64,000 nt of DNA from Pagrus major (GCF_040436345.1 NC_133218.1:8167539-8231538), one strand, 5' to 3'. Positions 23,911-37,163 are shown, numbered from the stretch's first letter. Made by a program: numbers and translations. Notes: generated by a model not told the origin, from the sequence alone.

Positions 23911-24882
23911 TTGATAAATAATTTTTTGAATGGATACATTTCTCTCTAATTGTACGTCAGGTGATTGAAAATTCCTTTAAGGGGTGTTTTCCTGCGTTTA
24001 CCAAGAATACATTAAACATGTCAATACTGTTATCAGGTACAGTAAAAGCCGATGATATGTGATAGAGGTCCTTAATGACTTGTTTATGACCACTTTATCT
24101 CGTGTTTTGGTGCTCAGGTGCTACTTTCTGTGGATCTGAGGAGATTGAACAGATGCTTATCTCTCCTCTGTTATCACCTGATGCCTCATCATAGTGTTAA
24201 AACAATCATCCTGTGACAGATGAGGAGCATGGTGAGAGCTTAGCGGTCCATGTCACAGCCTACTTGGTGTGAATCCAGGTCACAACCTTTCCCACAATGT
24301 CATCCTGACTCAGCATCATTTCTGTCTCTCTTCATTTTCTAGAAGAGGAAACATTTCCAAATAAGCATTTCATTCATTTAGTGGATTTAATTTGTTTCAT
24401 AATTGCAGTTATCCATTGTGATTAACCAACAAACAACTAAGCCTGTGGGTCACATGCGACCTGGGGTTTTAAAATGTGGGTCAGCCATGAATTTGTGATC
24501 ATACAAACAACCTGGCTTACATGTCATTTCTATAAACTCTATAAAATAAAACGTTAACATCACCATAACTTTTGCTTCAGCATAATGTCTGCACATTTTG
24601 TATTTCTTCCCCCTTTTTTTTCCCTCAAGTGCTTTTACGGGAAGAACACAGATGAGTTAGTTTGTCACTTCATATAAATAGCTCCGATTATGAGAGTGTA
24701 ATGACGCGGTAAAAATCAGGTCTGCAGGATGTTTTCATTCATACATTAATGTATTGTGCAGCTGAAACATGTGGTGTACTCTGTGGAAATAGCAGTAGTA
24801 GTACTAGTAGTATAATACTAGTAGTATGACCATGCATAAAAAATAGTGTAATCTTCTATAATACATCCTAATTTATGTTTGT
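23911..24882. other. Intergenic, nothing recognised
   Basis: AT-rich, with a short AGT/TAC-rich simple repeat at about 24796-24828 and no gene signal. Confidence 0.4.
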
Positions 24883-24886
24883 TTAA

Positions 24887-25178
24887 AGCAACATTATGTA
24901 GAAATTCGTATTTTAATGTGATTTTGCACCACCGTTTGTGCAACATAAATACAAATCCTAGATTTCACCAAAATCAGTGATAGTTAGTGCTACGTGTGAT
25001 GTACTGCCGTAGAGTGTTACGCTCTGTGATGCTACCCACTCACCAAAGTCACATAGTGCAGAAGCAAGTGATAGGGGGGCGATGAAGCTGAAACAGAGAC
25101 ACCATTCACCCTATCACAAATACCTGTACCATCAACATAATTTTGAAGCTTAAGGTAAAGTAAGTACGTAATGTTGCT
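24887..25178. mobile_element. TTAA-flanked MITE, 292 bp
   Basis: AGCAACATTATGTA at the left is inverted as TACGTAATGTTGCT at the right with one mismatch. Both ends abut TTAA (24883-24886 and 25179-25182). It is noncoding and of a different sequence family from the element at 18987. Confidence 0.75.
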
Positions 25179-25261
25179 TTAAACCACCACCAACTGATTT
25201 TTTTGTCCACTTGGGGGCAGCAGAAACATGTTGTAAACACAACACTGACATATTATCAACT

Positions 25262-25375
25262 TTAAAAGGAATGGCGTAACGTTTTGGGAAATCGCTTTCG
25301 ATTTGCTTTCTTGCTGAGAGTTAGATGAGAAGATTGATACCACTCTCATGTTTGTATAGTACATATGAAGGTATC
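25262..25375. mobile_element. Fragment of the GACATTTTGGGAA-type MITE
   Basis: ACGTTTTGGGAAAT, GCTTTCTTGCTGAGAGTTAGATGAGAAGATTGATACC and CTCTCATGTTTGTA follow the left end of the repeat at 163-553. The right end is missing. Confidence 0.55.
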
Positions 25376-26269
25376 GCCCAAATTATAAAAACAAATGTAA
25401 TTTTTCATACATTAAGCAGCACAATGAGATTTATACCCACTCAAAAGCTCATACTCTATCATATAAAGACCTGGGCAAATATCAGTCCATATTACTTATG
25501 AAGAGAGAGGAACATATGCTTTTATCTATTTATCTAAAAGAAGAATATGAATAATAAGAATCTGGGTTGTTATTTGCTGTTACATACTTGACTTTGATAG
25601 TCTAAATTGTGCTGTAGGAAGTCACTCACAGCTGAGGGTGCTGAGCTGGGTCAGTCTATACAATGACGTCATGATAAATGGTCATGTTTTTTGTATTAAT
25701 TTGTAATTAATTGTTCTGAACAATAATTTACAACAATTTGTGAATGTTTTGCACGAAAGCAGACGGCAGATTTGAACACAACATATTACAGGCCAAAGCA
25801 GCCATCAGCTACTGTCAACAACAACAAGGAGATGAAGAGGGAGAGAAATTCCCCAGACTCCCTTTTAAAATCGCTCAATTTTGTGAGTTTTGGAGTTAGG
25901 AGAAATTTTGTAAACTTTGTGAAGTGCTGTTTCTGACAAATTATTACTTATTTGGGCCTTCTTGTAAATTCGGCACATGTTATTGCCTCGTTTTAGGTGG
26001 CGCTGCAGCCCATTTAGCACACCTCGTCCCGTATCCATGGCTGTAGGTAAAATTCCTGAGCAGTATGATGGTCAACACAGAAAGAGTGCACAAGACAAGA
26101 TTGTGTGGAGCTACTTACTGTATATTTAAACTCACAGCAGATGGCAAACAGGAGCTGGATTAGGACCAGATTTTTCTTACGGTCGTTTGTTTGTTCAGGC
26201 ACTGCTGCTATGTGAGTACAAATAAAAGCTGCTCTGACAAGGGAAACAAGAACATCATGACTAAAGAAA

Positions 26270-26315
26270 CAAAGAAAAGAAAAGAAAAGAAAAGAAAAGA
26301 AAAGAAAAGAAAAAA
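26270..26315 (+). repeat. (AAAAG)n microsatellite
   Basis: About nine tandem AAAAG units, 5' of the first GnRH receptor exon. Confidence 0.95.
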
Positions 26316-26529
26316 GAATGATCTATGAGATTTCATGTGAATGTGATTTTCCCCCTCATTTCTAATTACCATCACATAACCTTGCCAGACATAATTAATG
26401 CAGTTAGTAAGAGCAGGTTTGCGTTGGTCTCGATGAAAATGATGGTAATAGGGGCTGCTGTGGGGTCTCATTACATTTACACTGGCAGGATTAAAATTAG
26501 AAACTTGTCGGAGCTCACGGTTCGTTGAA

Positions 26530-26822
26530 CTGACGCTCCTGGGATGCGGAGAAGAAGCCGCGCCCACAGAGCGCCTGACGCACGCAGCGGACAGAGTACA
26601 AGATGCGTCTAAAAAACTCCAGAGGGGACACTGAAATACAACTGCGAGGCGAGACTAGAGACTCTTCAGACTCGCAGACAGATACTCAGTGTTGTTCTCA
26701 TCATAAGGAGTCCAGCAGGGAGATGGAGCCGCGGCTGGGGACTTCCATAAAGAGGATTTCACTTTGTTTTGTCACCATCTGATGTGGGAAATACATCACT
26801 CCACACCTACACGGACATACAG
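26530..26822 (+). other. Probable untranslated first exon and promoter region of the GnRH receptor
   Basis: A GC-richer block ends in the donor ACATACAG/GTGAGT at 26822. The next exon would begin after CACCACCAG at 27881, 48 bp before the receptor ATG. The exon start is not visible and no TATA box stands out. The assignment to this gene rests on position and splice-site fit. Confidence 0.45.
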
Positions 26823-27929
26823 GTGAGTTTTTTGCACATTTTTCTTTTAAGCGACGAATTTATGTTTTGTCCTATTGCCATACAAAACACATAAAGAGAG
26901 AGCCAATGCAGGCATGCAGTAAAAGTCTTGAGAATAATATATAAACACAATTCATGTGAGTATTTCATGTTCATTCATAAATCCATTCATGTTCAACATG
27001 ATTGCGATTAACAATATTATCCTGATAATCGTTACAATATTCCCAATTAATTTAAAATAAAAGCTAAAATTGTACTCAAACATACTGTAATCACTTTCAC
27101 CTTACATTTCGCCAGGAAGCTTATTTTTATGGAATCACACTCACCTTCTTTGGGAAAAACAATCAATCAAAGAATCTTACATAATTAATCATCAATTAAG
27201 GATTAAAAACATGGTGGTAACCTCATCTCCCTGTTGTTTTTAAGTTTGTAATCAGTAGTATTTACACACATCCAATTTAACTTGCTTTTGAGGGGCTATA
27301 CCAAGCCTTCAGCCATGGTGAAATAAATCAGGAAGCCAATATGACAGTATGTCAGTGAGCTAGTTTTTTCAAGTCATTCATGTGAAGATATGCACGATTA
27401 TCCCGATAATGAAAAGTGAGTGTTCTTTCATCACGATTAAACCCTAACCCTTTAATAGTTCCATCCCCACTGTTAACTTTATCTTTACATTCAAGAAGTA
27501 GCCCCCACCAGGAATCTCACCACAGAACAGAAACTTGAGCATAATCTGTTTAAAGCATTTCCATCTTGTTTCATCAGATAAGAGAATGCTGTCATTAGAG
27601 TGCAGTTACCATGGTTGTTGTCAGGTGTTGCTGTTGGTGCTGTAAATTCATCACTCTGGAGACCTCCTGCCATAATGTGGTTTGACTGAAATCATAGTAT
27701 CTGTCCACATCAGTGAGCATCAGAGAGACGTGTCCTCCACAGCAGACTGCTCCATCTGTCAGTGTCTCATAACTCATTGTTACGTCTTATGCAAATCCAT
27801 GCAGATGTTGCAAATTTTTCAACAGCTGCATTCATAAGGTTTATGTTTATTTTTTGCCTTACCCCCCTTTGGCACCACCAGCCTCCATGTAGCTGAACAA
27901 AATGCTGACTCCTTTGTGAGGGTCAGAAA

Positions 27930-28478
27930 ATGAACGCCTCCTCCTGCTGTGATCCTCCAGTCAGCATGTATCAACAGAGCTCAGGATTTGACCTCAACAC
28001 CAGCTGTGACTGGCCGGCTCCTCACTGTAACTGGACATCAGCGGACGGAACGCCGCAGCTGCCTACCTTTTCCACAGCGGCCAAAGTCAGAGTGATCATC
28101 ACCTTCATCCTGTGTGGCATCTCCACTTTCTGCAATTTGGCTGTGCTATGGGCAGCCAATGGCCACAAGCGCAAATCCCACGTCCGAGTGCTGATAATCA
28201 ACCTGACTGCGGCCGATCTCTTGGTGACCTTCATCGTGATGCCCGTGGACGCAGTGTGGAACATCACAGTTCAGTGGCTGGCTGGCGACCTGGCCTGCAG
28301 GTTCCTGATGTTCCTCAAGCTACAGGCCATGTACTCGTGTGCCTTTGTCACGGTGGTGATCAGTTTGGACAGACAGTCGGCTATCCTTGACCCTCTGGCC
28401 ATCAGCATGGCCGGCAGAAGGAACAGGGTTATGCTGATGGTGGCGTGGACCATGAGCACCTTGTTCTCAATCCCTCAG
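27930..28478 (+). CDS. gnrhr: GnRH receptor coding exon 1 (N-terminus to TM4)
   Basis: 183 codons from ATG to IPQ. The donor CCTCAG/GTAAGG follows in phase 0. The exon covers the glycosylated N-terminus, TM1-TM3, the DRQSAI motif and TM4. Confidence 0.95.
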
Positions 28479-31400
28479 GTAAGGCCGGCTGACACTGGTT
28501 TGACTGGTTCGTCGGGTTCAATAAAACACAGAGAGGGAAGTGATTCAGAGAGAAGTGCTGGGTTATATGGTGTGAACTGATCTCTCTCTTGTGTGAGGCT
28601 TTCCCTCATACAACTAAAACCTCTCTTCCATGATCCATACAGTATTAATGTGAGCAGGCCTTAATATCGGGCAACAGATGATTGGAAATATCCACACACA
28701 TTGTATCCATCTCACAAAGCTGTTAGTCTGGCAAACTGCAGATGCAAGAGGAAATTCAAATCTGGCTTTACGCTCGCTTGAATTAAATTCTCATACATGA
28801 TTCATCATTATCTCTAGTCACAGGTCTCTGTGTATTTACATAAAATGTGGCAATTTATTGAGGCTTTGATGCAAGCAAACCTGCTACGTGATTTAAGGGG
28901 GGCCACCGGATCTCAGTTTTTGGATTAGTGGCTCTATCATTATGTAACACATGGATGGAAATTCTTAATCCTGGCACTAAAGATGCTTCACCATAACCAT
29001 TGAGCAGGGGCAAATATAGAGAAATATTAATAGGGTGACAAGAGGGTTGCATGGAGGCTTTAAGATGTGGCAGAAATGTGGGCAACACTTTATATTAAGG
29101 TCCTTGTAATAAGCATTAATTAATAGGTAACAAGACACTTATATGTCATTATAATATGCTTATTAGCAATAATAAGACTATAAGTATTACTAACAGGGCC
29201 ATATACATGTTTATTTGTAGCTCACCTGATTAAGAGCACATCCCATGTACGAGGGCTGAATCCTTACTGCAGTAGCTTGGACCCTAGTAAGAATTGTTCT
29301 CACTTGAGATCCGGTAGCTGCAAAAAGGAATATTTAACTGTTAATAACTGCCTGGAAATTCCTGGAAATTTATGGAAAATGATCCTAAAACGTCTATCCC
29401 AGTCTAACCCAAAGTTAATTCAAAGCTGTTGTTGAACCATTTGGAGAACACGTATGGATTTGGGCTCTTTTACAAGGTTATAAACACATTTTTTTCCCCA
29501 AGTTGTCAGATGCTTTGTAAGTGCTTCTGACATTAATCTAGTTTGAACACACTGAATTATTTATTAGTTATTTTTCTCGCCTTTATTTTTGTATGTAATA
29601 ATAAGCCTGCAGATGACCTGCGACTGCCCCTATTAGCTGAAAAAAGGCAATGGGACCACATCATGTAACATGGTCCAAGTTCAAATTAGATAACTACTGT
29701 ATATCACTGAAAATAAACACCTAACACATGTTTTCTGCCTGGCAAAAAAATGACATTTTGTGACATCAAAATACCCCTGCTTGAGAGAAAAAGGAGCAAA
29801 ACTCACTGTAGTTCTTTATTTCCTTATTTACACTAGTTTTATGCATAAAACATTGTCAAAAACAAGTGCTAAAGTGGAACAACAGCCTATTCAAAGATCA
29901 TAACACATGAAACTATATAAACTTGCATAATTTCCAAGTTTAGGGATCCAAAGATGGATATACATTATATATCGCTGGATTTGAACTCTCTCTGGCTAGA
30001 TGATGCATCAATCATCTAGAGGCTGACATTTAAGTGGCTCAGGAGAGAGGAGGAAGAAGAGAGACTGGGTCAGTAGTTTACACAATCACCCTTTGGATGT
30101 TGTAGGCTCTAGGTTGGGCATAGAAGATCAAATGAGCTTTCAATCAAATGGCTTCCATCTCAGGATCTCTGGCTAAGAGGCATAACGGCATCTGCTGTGA
30201 AATTTGAGCTGTCTTTTTACAGATAAAAACATAAAAAAGCCTGTAATTGCAGATCTTTTTACCATTTCTGCATGGAATACTGTGTTTTGGACCAAATATG
30301 TATCACTTAACCCATATACCGGCTATAACAGACCATTAAATTATATACCATATACACATTATAATATACTATATCACTTATACTTTGTGAAGTGTGCACG
30401 GTTGGCGTTGCCAGCGATTCAAGATAGCCTGTGTTTATCCAGTGATGCAGATTGAACGGCAAAAATCCTTTTTTTGAGCTTCAGTTTGAAAATATGGTGA
30501 AATTGCAGACTCTGAAGTACGAAGCTTTGAATGAACTGTCAGCGCTGACTAAAGTGGCTTTTTGTTTTGGTCTTGGACAGATTTTTGTGCTTTTTGAAGT
30601 GGGTGCTGTTGTATGTTGCTCTTGGATGACATATCTGACAATTGGACATGTCGTGATCAGTTTCAGAGAAGTTGGTAGCTGCAGAGACACATAAAGACTC
30701 ATAAACCCATTGTGAATTGCTACGACTAAACAAAACACACCTCAACAAAACAACCACGTCACTGTCTGTCCGCAGCAAATCTGTGTTTCTACAGGTGGAG
30801 GTTGACAACCCTCCACATAAATTCAGCAGTAGTTGTGTGCAGTCGGGACTGGACGAGGCAGCACAGACAGCTGCCAGGGCCAGGAGAGAAGAGAGCTGCT
30901 CCCTGCTGCAGGGACAGCTAACGGCAGCTGGTCTGTTACCAACCCTGTGTCCTCTTATTCTCTTATTACTTGTGGAGTGGGGAGCGCCATGCCTTCTTGC
31001 ATTCACTTGTTCTTGGACAGTTGAGTTTTCCCTTGTAAATTTACAACCAGCAACAACTTCATATAAATATTTTCATATATCTAACTATAAAGCTCAGAAA
31101 CTCTGGCTGTCTGTATTTCCTTTGAATATCTTGACAACTGTTCATCCAGTTGACACTTGGCAGGTGCACAGCTTGCAATGTTAGAAGAAAAAAAGGCCTT
31201 GGATGAGGACTAATGTGTTTGGTGAGTGTATCACTATCCCCGGTAATGTGTTCAGGTGGAATTGGTAAAGTGTAAACTGCTAATGTTAGCCTATTTTATG
31301 TTTTACGTAACCCCACAACATAATATAGCATGACATGCTCCATGGCCTTGGTAGATACTGTTGCTAACCTTTGATTGGACACTTGCTGTTCCGCGTCATG

Positions 31401-32938
31401 GTTCAGTAAACTGTTAGTAGTTTGAGACTCAGGTCAAAACCGTCCTGACCTTTACACCTTTACTTTTTTCTACATACATCATCTCATTACCATTAAACAT
31501 TAGTAGTAGTAAATTATATGACCAACATGAATGTAATTCCCAGGGATATCTTCTGTCAAAAAAAATGCTATCCTAATGCTATTTTATTATTTATTATTTT
31601 TGTTTTTAATTCCACAGATGTTCATTTTCCATAACGTGACCATCACCTATCCAGCGAACTTCACACAGTGCACCACTAGGGGGAGCTTTGTCACTCACTG
31701 GCAGGAAACAGCATACAACATGTTCACGTTCTCCTGCCTCTTCCTCCTGCCGCTGGTTATAATGATTATCTGCTACACCAGGATCTTCATCCAGATCTCC
31801 AAACGGATGACAAAAAAGAACTGTAAGTTCACTGCTGAGCCTGGTTTTTGGTTGGTCAGAACATACAGCAGATGTGTGGATCAGAAAATGACAATCAATT
31901 TAGTGCATGTTGTAAAGGTCCCATGTTGTAGAAAGTGAGATTTATTTCTTTGTCTTTGTCTTTTTGGTTATAAAGCAAGTCTAGGTGTTACAGAAATACG
32001 AAATGGTACGAAATGGTATCCACCGAGACATTCATGCAACCTGTTTTCAGAAACCGTGCCTACAAATGAGCCATCGGGACTTCTGTGAGCTTGTAATGTC
32101 ACAACTATACAGTCCCCGACCTCAGCCATGCCCCCAGAATGGGCGTGGTAGCAAAAACACCAGCAGAGCTGATTTGGAAACACAGTGGATGATGCCTTTT
32201 CAGAGACAGCCACTAAAACAGGGTGTTCAGACAGAGGGTGAATAGAGGTGCTGCAGGAATTGACAGTATGCGAAATACTGTCATGTGAACATTTTCTGGT
32301 AGACAACCTTAAAAACAAGTACGAACCTGAAAATGAGCATAATATGGGACCTTTAAAACAAACAAAAGGTAAAAAACTGTTAAGTAATTACTTTTCATGC
32401 TCATGTCTTTCTTTCCTCAGTGTCCTCAAATGAGCTACATCTCCGTTGCTCAAAGAACAACATCCCCAAAGCCAGAATGAGAACTCTGAAAATGAGCATC
32501 GTCATAGTGATCTGCTTCATAATCTGCTGGACTCCGTACTACCTGTTGGGTTTGTGGTACTGGTTCTTCCCAGACGACCTGGAGGGTAAAGTCTCTCACT
32601 CCCTCACCCACATCCTGTTCATCTTTGGACTTTTCAACGCCTGCTTGGATCCCATCATCTACGGCCTGTTCACCATACGCTTCCGCAAGGGGCTGAGGAG
32701 CTGCTACCACAAAGCCGCAGTGATGTCGGACCTGGAAACTAGCAACACAGTGATAACAGAGAAATGTACTGTCACTGCTTTGCCCTCTAAAAGAGGGATG
32801 ACCACTGGTGAAAAGGACAACAACTGTGGACAGGCTGAGCCAAAATCCTCTGACAGCAGGTGTATGACTGTGTTCAGTCGAGGAGAAGGACTTTCCATTT
32901 CAACGCTGAGAGCACAATATGATGAGAAAACAGAGTAG
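27930..32938 (+). CDS. gnrhr: Gonadotropin-releasing hormone receptor (rhodopsin-class GPCR), joined 27930-28478, 31618-31822, 32421-32938
   Basis: Three coding exons join in phase to 423 residues. The receptor sits in the plasma membrane, binds the decapeptide GnRH and signals through Gq/11 to phospholipase C, in pituitary gonadotropes among others. The N-terminus has NAS, NTS and NWT glycosylation sites. TM1 is at about residues 53-75, followed by NLTAADLLV in TM2. C123 and C201 form the likely ECL1-ECL2 disulfide. DRQSAI (147-152) stands in place of DRY at the end of TM3. CWTPYY lies in TM6. DPIIY in TM7 replaces NPxxY, a hallmark of non-mammalian GnRH receptors. A tail of about 85 residues with cysteines and many Ser/Thr allows arrestin-type desensitisation and is absent from mammalian type I receptors. 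The three-exon layout is that of the family. I cannot settle which fish subtype it is. Confidence 0.95.
28479..31617 (+). other. GnRH receptor intron 1 (3.1 kb)
   Basis: GT...AG intron ending TTTTTAATTCCACAG. It holds a repeat beginning AACACTTTATATTAAGG near 29085, a tRNA-derived SINE remnant at 29213-29300, and a GC-richer stretch at 30780-31010 whose frames on both strands match nothing I know. Confidence 0.7.
29213..29300 (+). mobile_element. tRNA-derived SINE remnant
   Basis: GTAGCTCACCTGATTAAGAGCAC resembles a tRNA A box with its D arm. CCCATGTACGAGGGCTGAATCC and CCTTACTGCAG follow, in the order of the common teleost tRNA SINE. The B box is decayed and the 3' tail is not clear. Confidence 0.6.
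31618..31822 (+). CDS. gnrhr: GnRH receptor coding exon 2 (ECL2, TM5)
   Basis: Acceptor at 31617 in phase 0. The exon holds HNVTITYPANFTQC (two glycosylation sites and the ECL2 cysteine) and TM5, and ends KKN plus one base before GTAAGT. Confidence 0.95.
31914..32354. mobile_element. MITE in GnRH receptor intron 2, 441 bp
   Basis: AAAGGTCCCATGTTGTA at the left is mirrored on the other strand by AAAGGTCCCATATTATG at the right. The element fills most of the 598-bp intron. The right flank is TTAA-like, and the left is TGTA, so a TTAA target duplication is only partly visible. Confidence 0.65.
32421..32938 (+). CDS. gnrhr: GnRH receptor coding exon 3 (ICL3, TM6, TM7, C-tail)
   Basis: Acceptor CTTTCCTCAG at 32420. 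The two first bases complete Leu252. The exon encodes the third intracellular loop, CWTPYYLLGLWYWFFP, DPIIYGLF and the long tail to a TAG. Confidence 0.95.
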
Positions 32939-33826
32939 AAACTGGAAGTTAATGCAGTTAACTGGTTGAACCATCTTACATTGTTCAGTGTTATCTGTAT
33001 ATTGGACATGTTTATTTCACAATCACACCAAATGTGCATGCATTGAAAAAAAAATATGAAAACAGAATATATTCATCACCTAGCTGTGTACGTGTGTGTA
33101 GTGCTTGAGGCTGTTCGTCTTACTTAAGGGTTATATAACATCGTTCTGAACACAGTAAACATGTTTGGAGCTGTTTAATGGTTTCCGTGTTGTGTAACTG
33201 GCTCCCAAGTCCAACATATACAACATACAGGGGTCTGGAAAAAGCTTCAGGCCTAAATGAAAAGTGGATTGTCAGGTTACACAACAGTACTGCCCACACT
33301 GCCTACAGGTCTATTAGAAAGACTCAAACGACTGTTACTATCTTTTCATTTATTTGCAGCTAAACAGCGAAACAAACCGTATTCCCTGAGGAAAGACTGA
33401 AGAACCACATGTCCATCATGTCTTTCAGAAAGCAATCATGTATGAAATGCACTTGTGGTAAAAAGATAAAAACAGAATAGTGAAGAGAATTCAGTATCAG
33501 CGCACAAACAACATCATGAAATTATCAGTGTCATGCTACGGATGCAAAAGATATAATAAATACCCAGATTAAATCTAAGTTGTAGTCACACTGGGTGACT
33601 ACAACTTTTTATTATGTGATTTGTTACTTGTTCTAGTTGGAAAAGGACAGGTGTTATTAAAAGCATTAAAGGAGTATTTGTAAGATATGGTGAGATATTT
33701 TTCCGAACTACTGCCCGAAGTTTGAAGTTTGCCAGTTCGGGGTCGAGAGGCGAGCTGCCTCAATCTGACTGGACCCTGACCCAAAGACCAAGAGAGAGAT
33801 ATATTGATACTGTAGCGGAACCACTA
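32939..33826 (+). other. GnRH receptor 3' UTR and flank
   Basis: The first good AATAAA is at 33555-33560, 617 bp after the stop. The stretch just before 33827 (GAAGTTTGCCAGTTCGGGG and onwards) reads like the leader of the decayed hAT gene that follows. Confidence 0.45.
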
Positions 33827-35640
33827 TGTCCAAAAGATTGAAACCATCTTGCGCCCAGGGAAGGAAAAGAAGGAAGGAAGAGGAAGAAAAACGTAAAAAA
33901 AAAAGAAAGAGGTACAGTAACGTCAATGTGATGAAGTGAATGAAATGAATAGTTTAATGCATCGTAGTTACCGTTGTTGGAGCAGAGTGTTAACTTGCTA
34001 GCTTACTTTGGACGAAAGTAGCATTGTTTAATAATCAGTAAATAGCTGAATCGACATAAATTAATGTTACTCCCACCTTAAATTCATCAGGGACATTTGG
34101 AAAGTTAATTTCAGGCCTGTTCAGGTGTTATTTTAACCTGTTGGCTGTGTTTTCCTGCTTGTATGTCAGTTAAAATGCTATTAGTTTTCCATCCCTTTTA
34201 TAAGTAACAGGGTAGTTGTAAGCCTTTGGTTTATTGTGTCACAGTTTATGTTTGTTAAAGTTTACATCAGAGTTAAAGTGCAGTTAAAGTGTATTACAGT
34301 TAATACTCCATACCTTAGCTTTCCCATATCATTCATAGGCTATATATATTAATTTCTCTGCACTTTACTGCTTTTTGCACTATGGTTAGACTGAATTGCA
34401 TTGCAATGACGATAAAGTTGAATAAATCTCATCGTATTTTCATTATTAGTCTATATTAGTCTTATGTATAGCACACACTAAGCATCTGTTTTTTTATTAA
34501 AATGTAACATCCAGTGGTCACATATACTTCTCTTCTCTCTTCAGATGCACTTTTAAAATATTTCACCACCACCCCCAGTGACACAGCATCAGTTGCTCCT
34601 GTCCCCTCTACCTTAGCACACCAGAGTGACACAGCATCAGGACTAAAGGCTGCACCAATAGACCTGCTGACTGGCCATCTCTTCTAACTGACAAAGTTAG
34701 TTAGTTCACAGAGGGCCATTTCAAATTAAAAACAGTTACACATTTCCCAAAAACAAAGATGGGAGAAAGTGTCAACATGACTTTTTTAACAGAGTCTTAG
34801 TCAATGGGGAAAAAATCAAAAGAAGCTGGCTGATGTACTGAAAAAAGAATGATAGCTTGCACTGCTTCTGCTGCAAAATGTTTCCTCCCAAAGAATACAG
34901 ACTTAATAAGGAAGGACTAAAGGACTGGAAAAATGCAAGCCACTTGCTGAAGGTTCATGAGGATAGCCAGGAGCACAGTACCCACATGGCAACATGGAGG
35001 GGCTGACAATAGATAAGCAAGAGATGGCACTCGCTGAGGCTGAGAGAAACAGGTGGCGTGATGTTCTCTCTTGATTGGTGGCAATAATTCAGTCCTTAGC
35101 TGAAAGAAACATGGCTTTAAGGGGGTCCACAGATACATTATAAGCATCAACCATATTGTTGGAAAACAGCTGTCATATGATGACATTATAGATGACTTTG
35201 CATCAAGAAAGTCAAGAAGAGTAAGGCTGTAAAGTGAGTTTGTTGAGGTGTTGTTGAGGCCTTTAATACAATCAACAAGCAGACAGCTCTCTCTGTTGGA
35301 ATCATTGTAAATAGCGGTAAATCAAGAGGTCTCTGATTTTTCTTTGTAATACTGTGTGCAATAGTTAGTGTGTGTTGTTAAGTCTGCACTGGTTTCATTA
35401 TTTATTATTTTGTGCAATACCTTATTTGTATTGTATTTTTAATTCATTTTATGTCACTTGTTTTCGTGTTCACTGTTTTCTTCCTTCAGTTTTTATTTGG
35501 TGTGATATTTTTTACTTAAAAGAAATAAAGACTTGAATACATACATGCAGTTTCTGTGTGAGTGTATGAAAATTGATTGTGAAATTGACTGCGATGCAAG
35601 GGGCGCCAGCTAAAATCTTGCCTAGGGCACCAAATTGACA
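33827..35640 (+). pseudogene. Decayed hAT (ZMYM1-like) transposase gene
   Basis: An N-terminal exon, MSKRLKPSCAQGRKRRKEEEE, ends at a GTACAG donor near 33911. After an intron come DALLKYFTTTPSDTAS, then FCCKMFPPKEYRLNKEGLKDWKNASHLLKVHEDSQEHSTHMATW (TTF finger), then RWRDVL and IIQSLAERNMALRG in shifted frames. Stops and frame changes are frequent, and the catalytic core and dimerisation domain are missing. The 3' end keeps GGGGCGCCAGCTAAAATCTTGCC, a typical terminus of this element type. It is a different family from the element at 6685-10209. Confidence 0.75.
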
Positions 35641-37158
35641 ACAGCTCATGAGTGATCGTGTAGACAACTGACCCACTCTTTCTTCTTTCTCCTCTCTTCT
35701 GAAACACTTACATACCAGTCTCTGGATGATCGATGCATCATGTAGCCAATGAGATCTTAAATCCAGTAATGCATAGTTTATAGCAGTTTTTAAAGCCATA
35801 AACTTGGAAATTATGCAGGTTTATGTAGTTTTATGTGTTTTGTTCTTTCTATAGGCTGTCTTTTCCACCTAAGCATTTGTTTTTGACTATTTGTATTCAT
35901 AAAATTAGTGTAAATAATGAAATAAAGGACAATAATGAGTGTTTGTTACTAGTTATTTTTTCCAGCTAACAGGGGCAATTACAGGCTTATTATTGCATTA
36001 AAACATTTAGACAAGTAAATAATTCAATGTGTTCAAACTCTAGTCTAATCTCAGAAGCACTGGGATAAACATTTTAGGATCATTTTACATATATTTCCAG
36101 GAATAAGAACTGATTAAAACATAAAAAAAAATGAACAAACATTATCAACAGAATGTAAAGAAACAACAGTGTTGAGGATATATCAAAGATTTGATGCTCG
36201 TGTCTCAGTTCACTCCTTTGGATAGGAAAAAAAAATCCAATTGATGTCTCCAGCTAGCATCAGGTGGCTCGGGCAGCTTAATCTCATAAAATTCAGTTAA
36301 AAGAGCTCTGAATAGACACACTGGAGATGAAATGCTGTGACTATGCAAGAGATCAAAGCATGTTATACTACCCCTACTCCACAAAATGGATGATTCAAAA
36401 GCACAAAGAGAACACAACCTTTACACTGAGTGTGCTGCTAAAAATCAAGACGAGAGAATAATGTTTTGGTCAAGCTTATGATTAGCTTAAAGCAAAAAAA
36501 ACCCAACCCCTTAAAGGTTTGACAACTTATCTTTTTGTTGTGTTTTCATAAAGGGTGAATAACATATGTCAAAATTGTCCTTCTCTTCTCTTTACTGCTT
36601 TCTGATGGCAGGAAACAAAGCAGTGACCATGCTTTGGTGTTCTGACTCACCTCTGGGAATCACTGACTGGGTGATGAGCTCATGCCATCAGTGGCGAAGA
36701 ACCAGAGCTGGTCAAACCTCTGCACAGAGACCCTTTTTGAAAGGTGTTGTATAACTCAATGGATAGAGCTAACAGAGCCAGGGATTAGGGATAGGTAAAG
36801 CATCCATCAAATGGATATTATAGTAAAAGATCACAGTACAACTGTTTCTGATAATGGACACCTCAAAGGGCATTATCCCACTTATACCATGGTCACTCTC
36901 CAAAAGAACCGCATTAAGACCATTAACGTATATTTTTATGATTTTTCGAACAAAATATAACGTCTTTCACAAACAGTAACTAAGTTTCCGTGGCAACACC
37001 TGAACGTATGTCTAATAGCTGGAACAATCATTACAATGGAAACATTGTGCACTACTCCAATAAACCGAACGGACATTAGATACGACTTAACAACTAGATA
37101 AACTGGTCCATTCAGCTTAATGAACCCTTCGGCTCAGCTTTAAACCAAAAAGCTATCT
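35641..37158. other. Intergenic, nothing recognised
   Basis: AT-rich. An RFX X-box-like GTTTCCGTGGCAAC lies at 36984-36997. Confidence 0.4.
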
Positions 37159-37163
37159 AAAGC

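Noticed and set aside
26014..26567. Minus-strand frames near the AAAAG microsatellite
   Set aside because: The residues come from the simple repeat (FFFLFFSFLFF), with no real domain.
30539..31184. Two 155-codon frames on opposite strands in GnRH receptor intron 1
   Set aside because: Neither contains a known motif, neither has splice support, and the overlap on both strands suggests chance in a GC-richer patch.
31676..31691. CTCF-like CCACTAGGGGGAGC in exon 2 of the receptor
   Set aside because: It has one mismatch at an essential C and lies in conserved coding sequence, which explains it.
35512..35799. 95-codon minus-strand frame
   Set aside because: It lies antisense over the 3' end of the decayed hAT element (its LGKILAGAP part is the element terminus).
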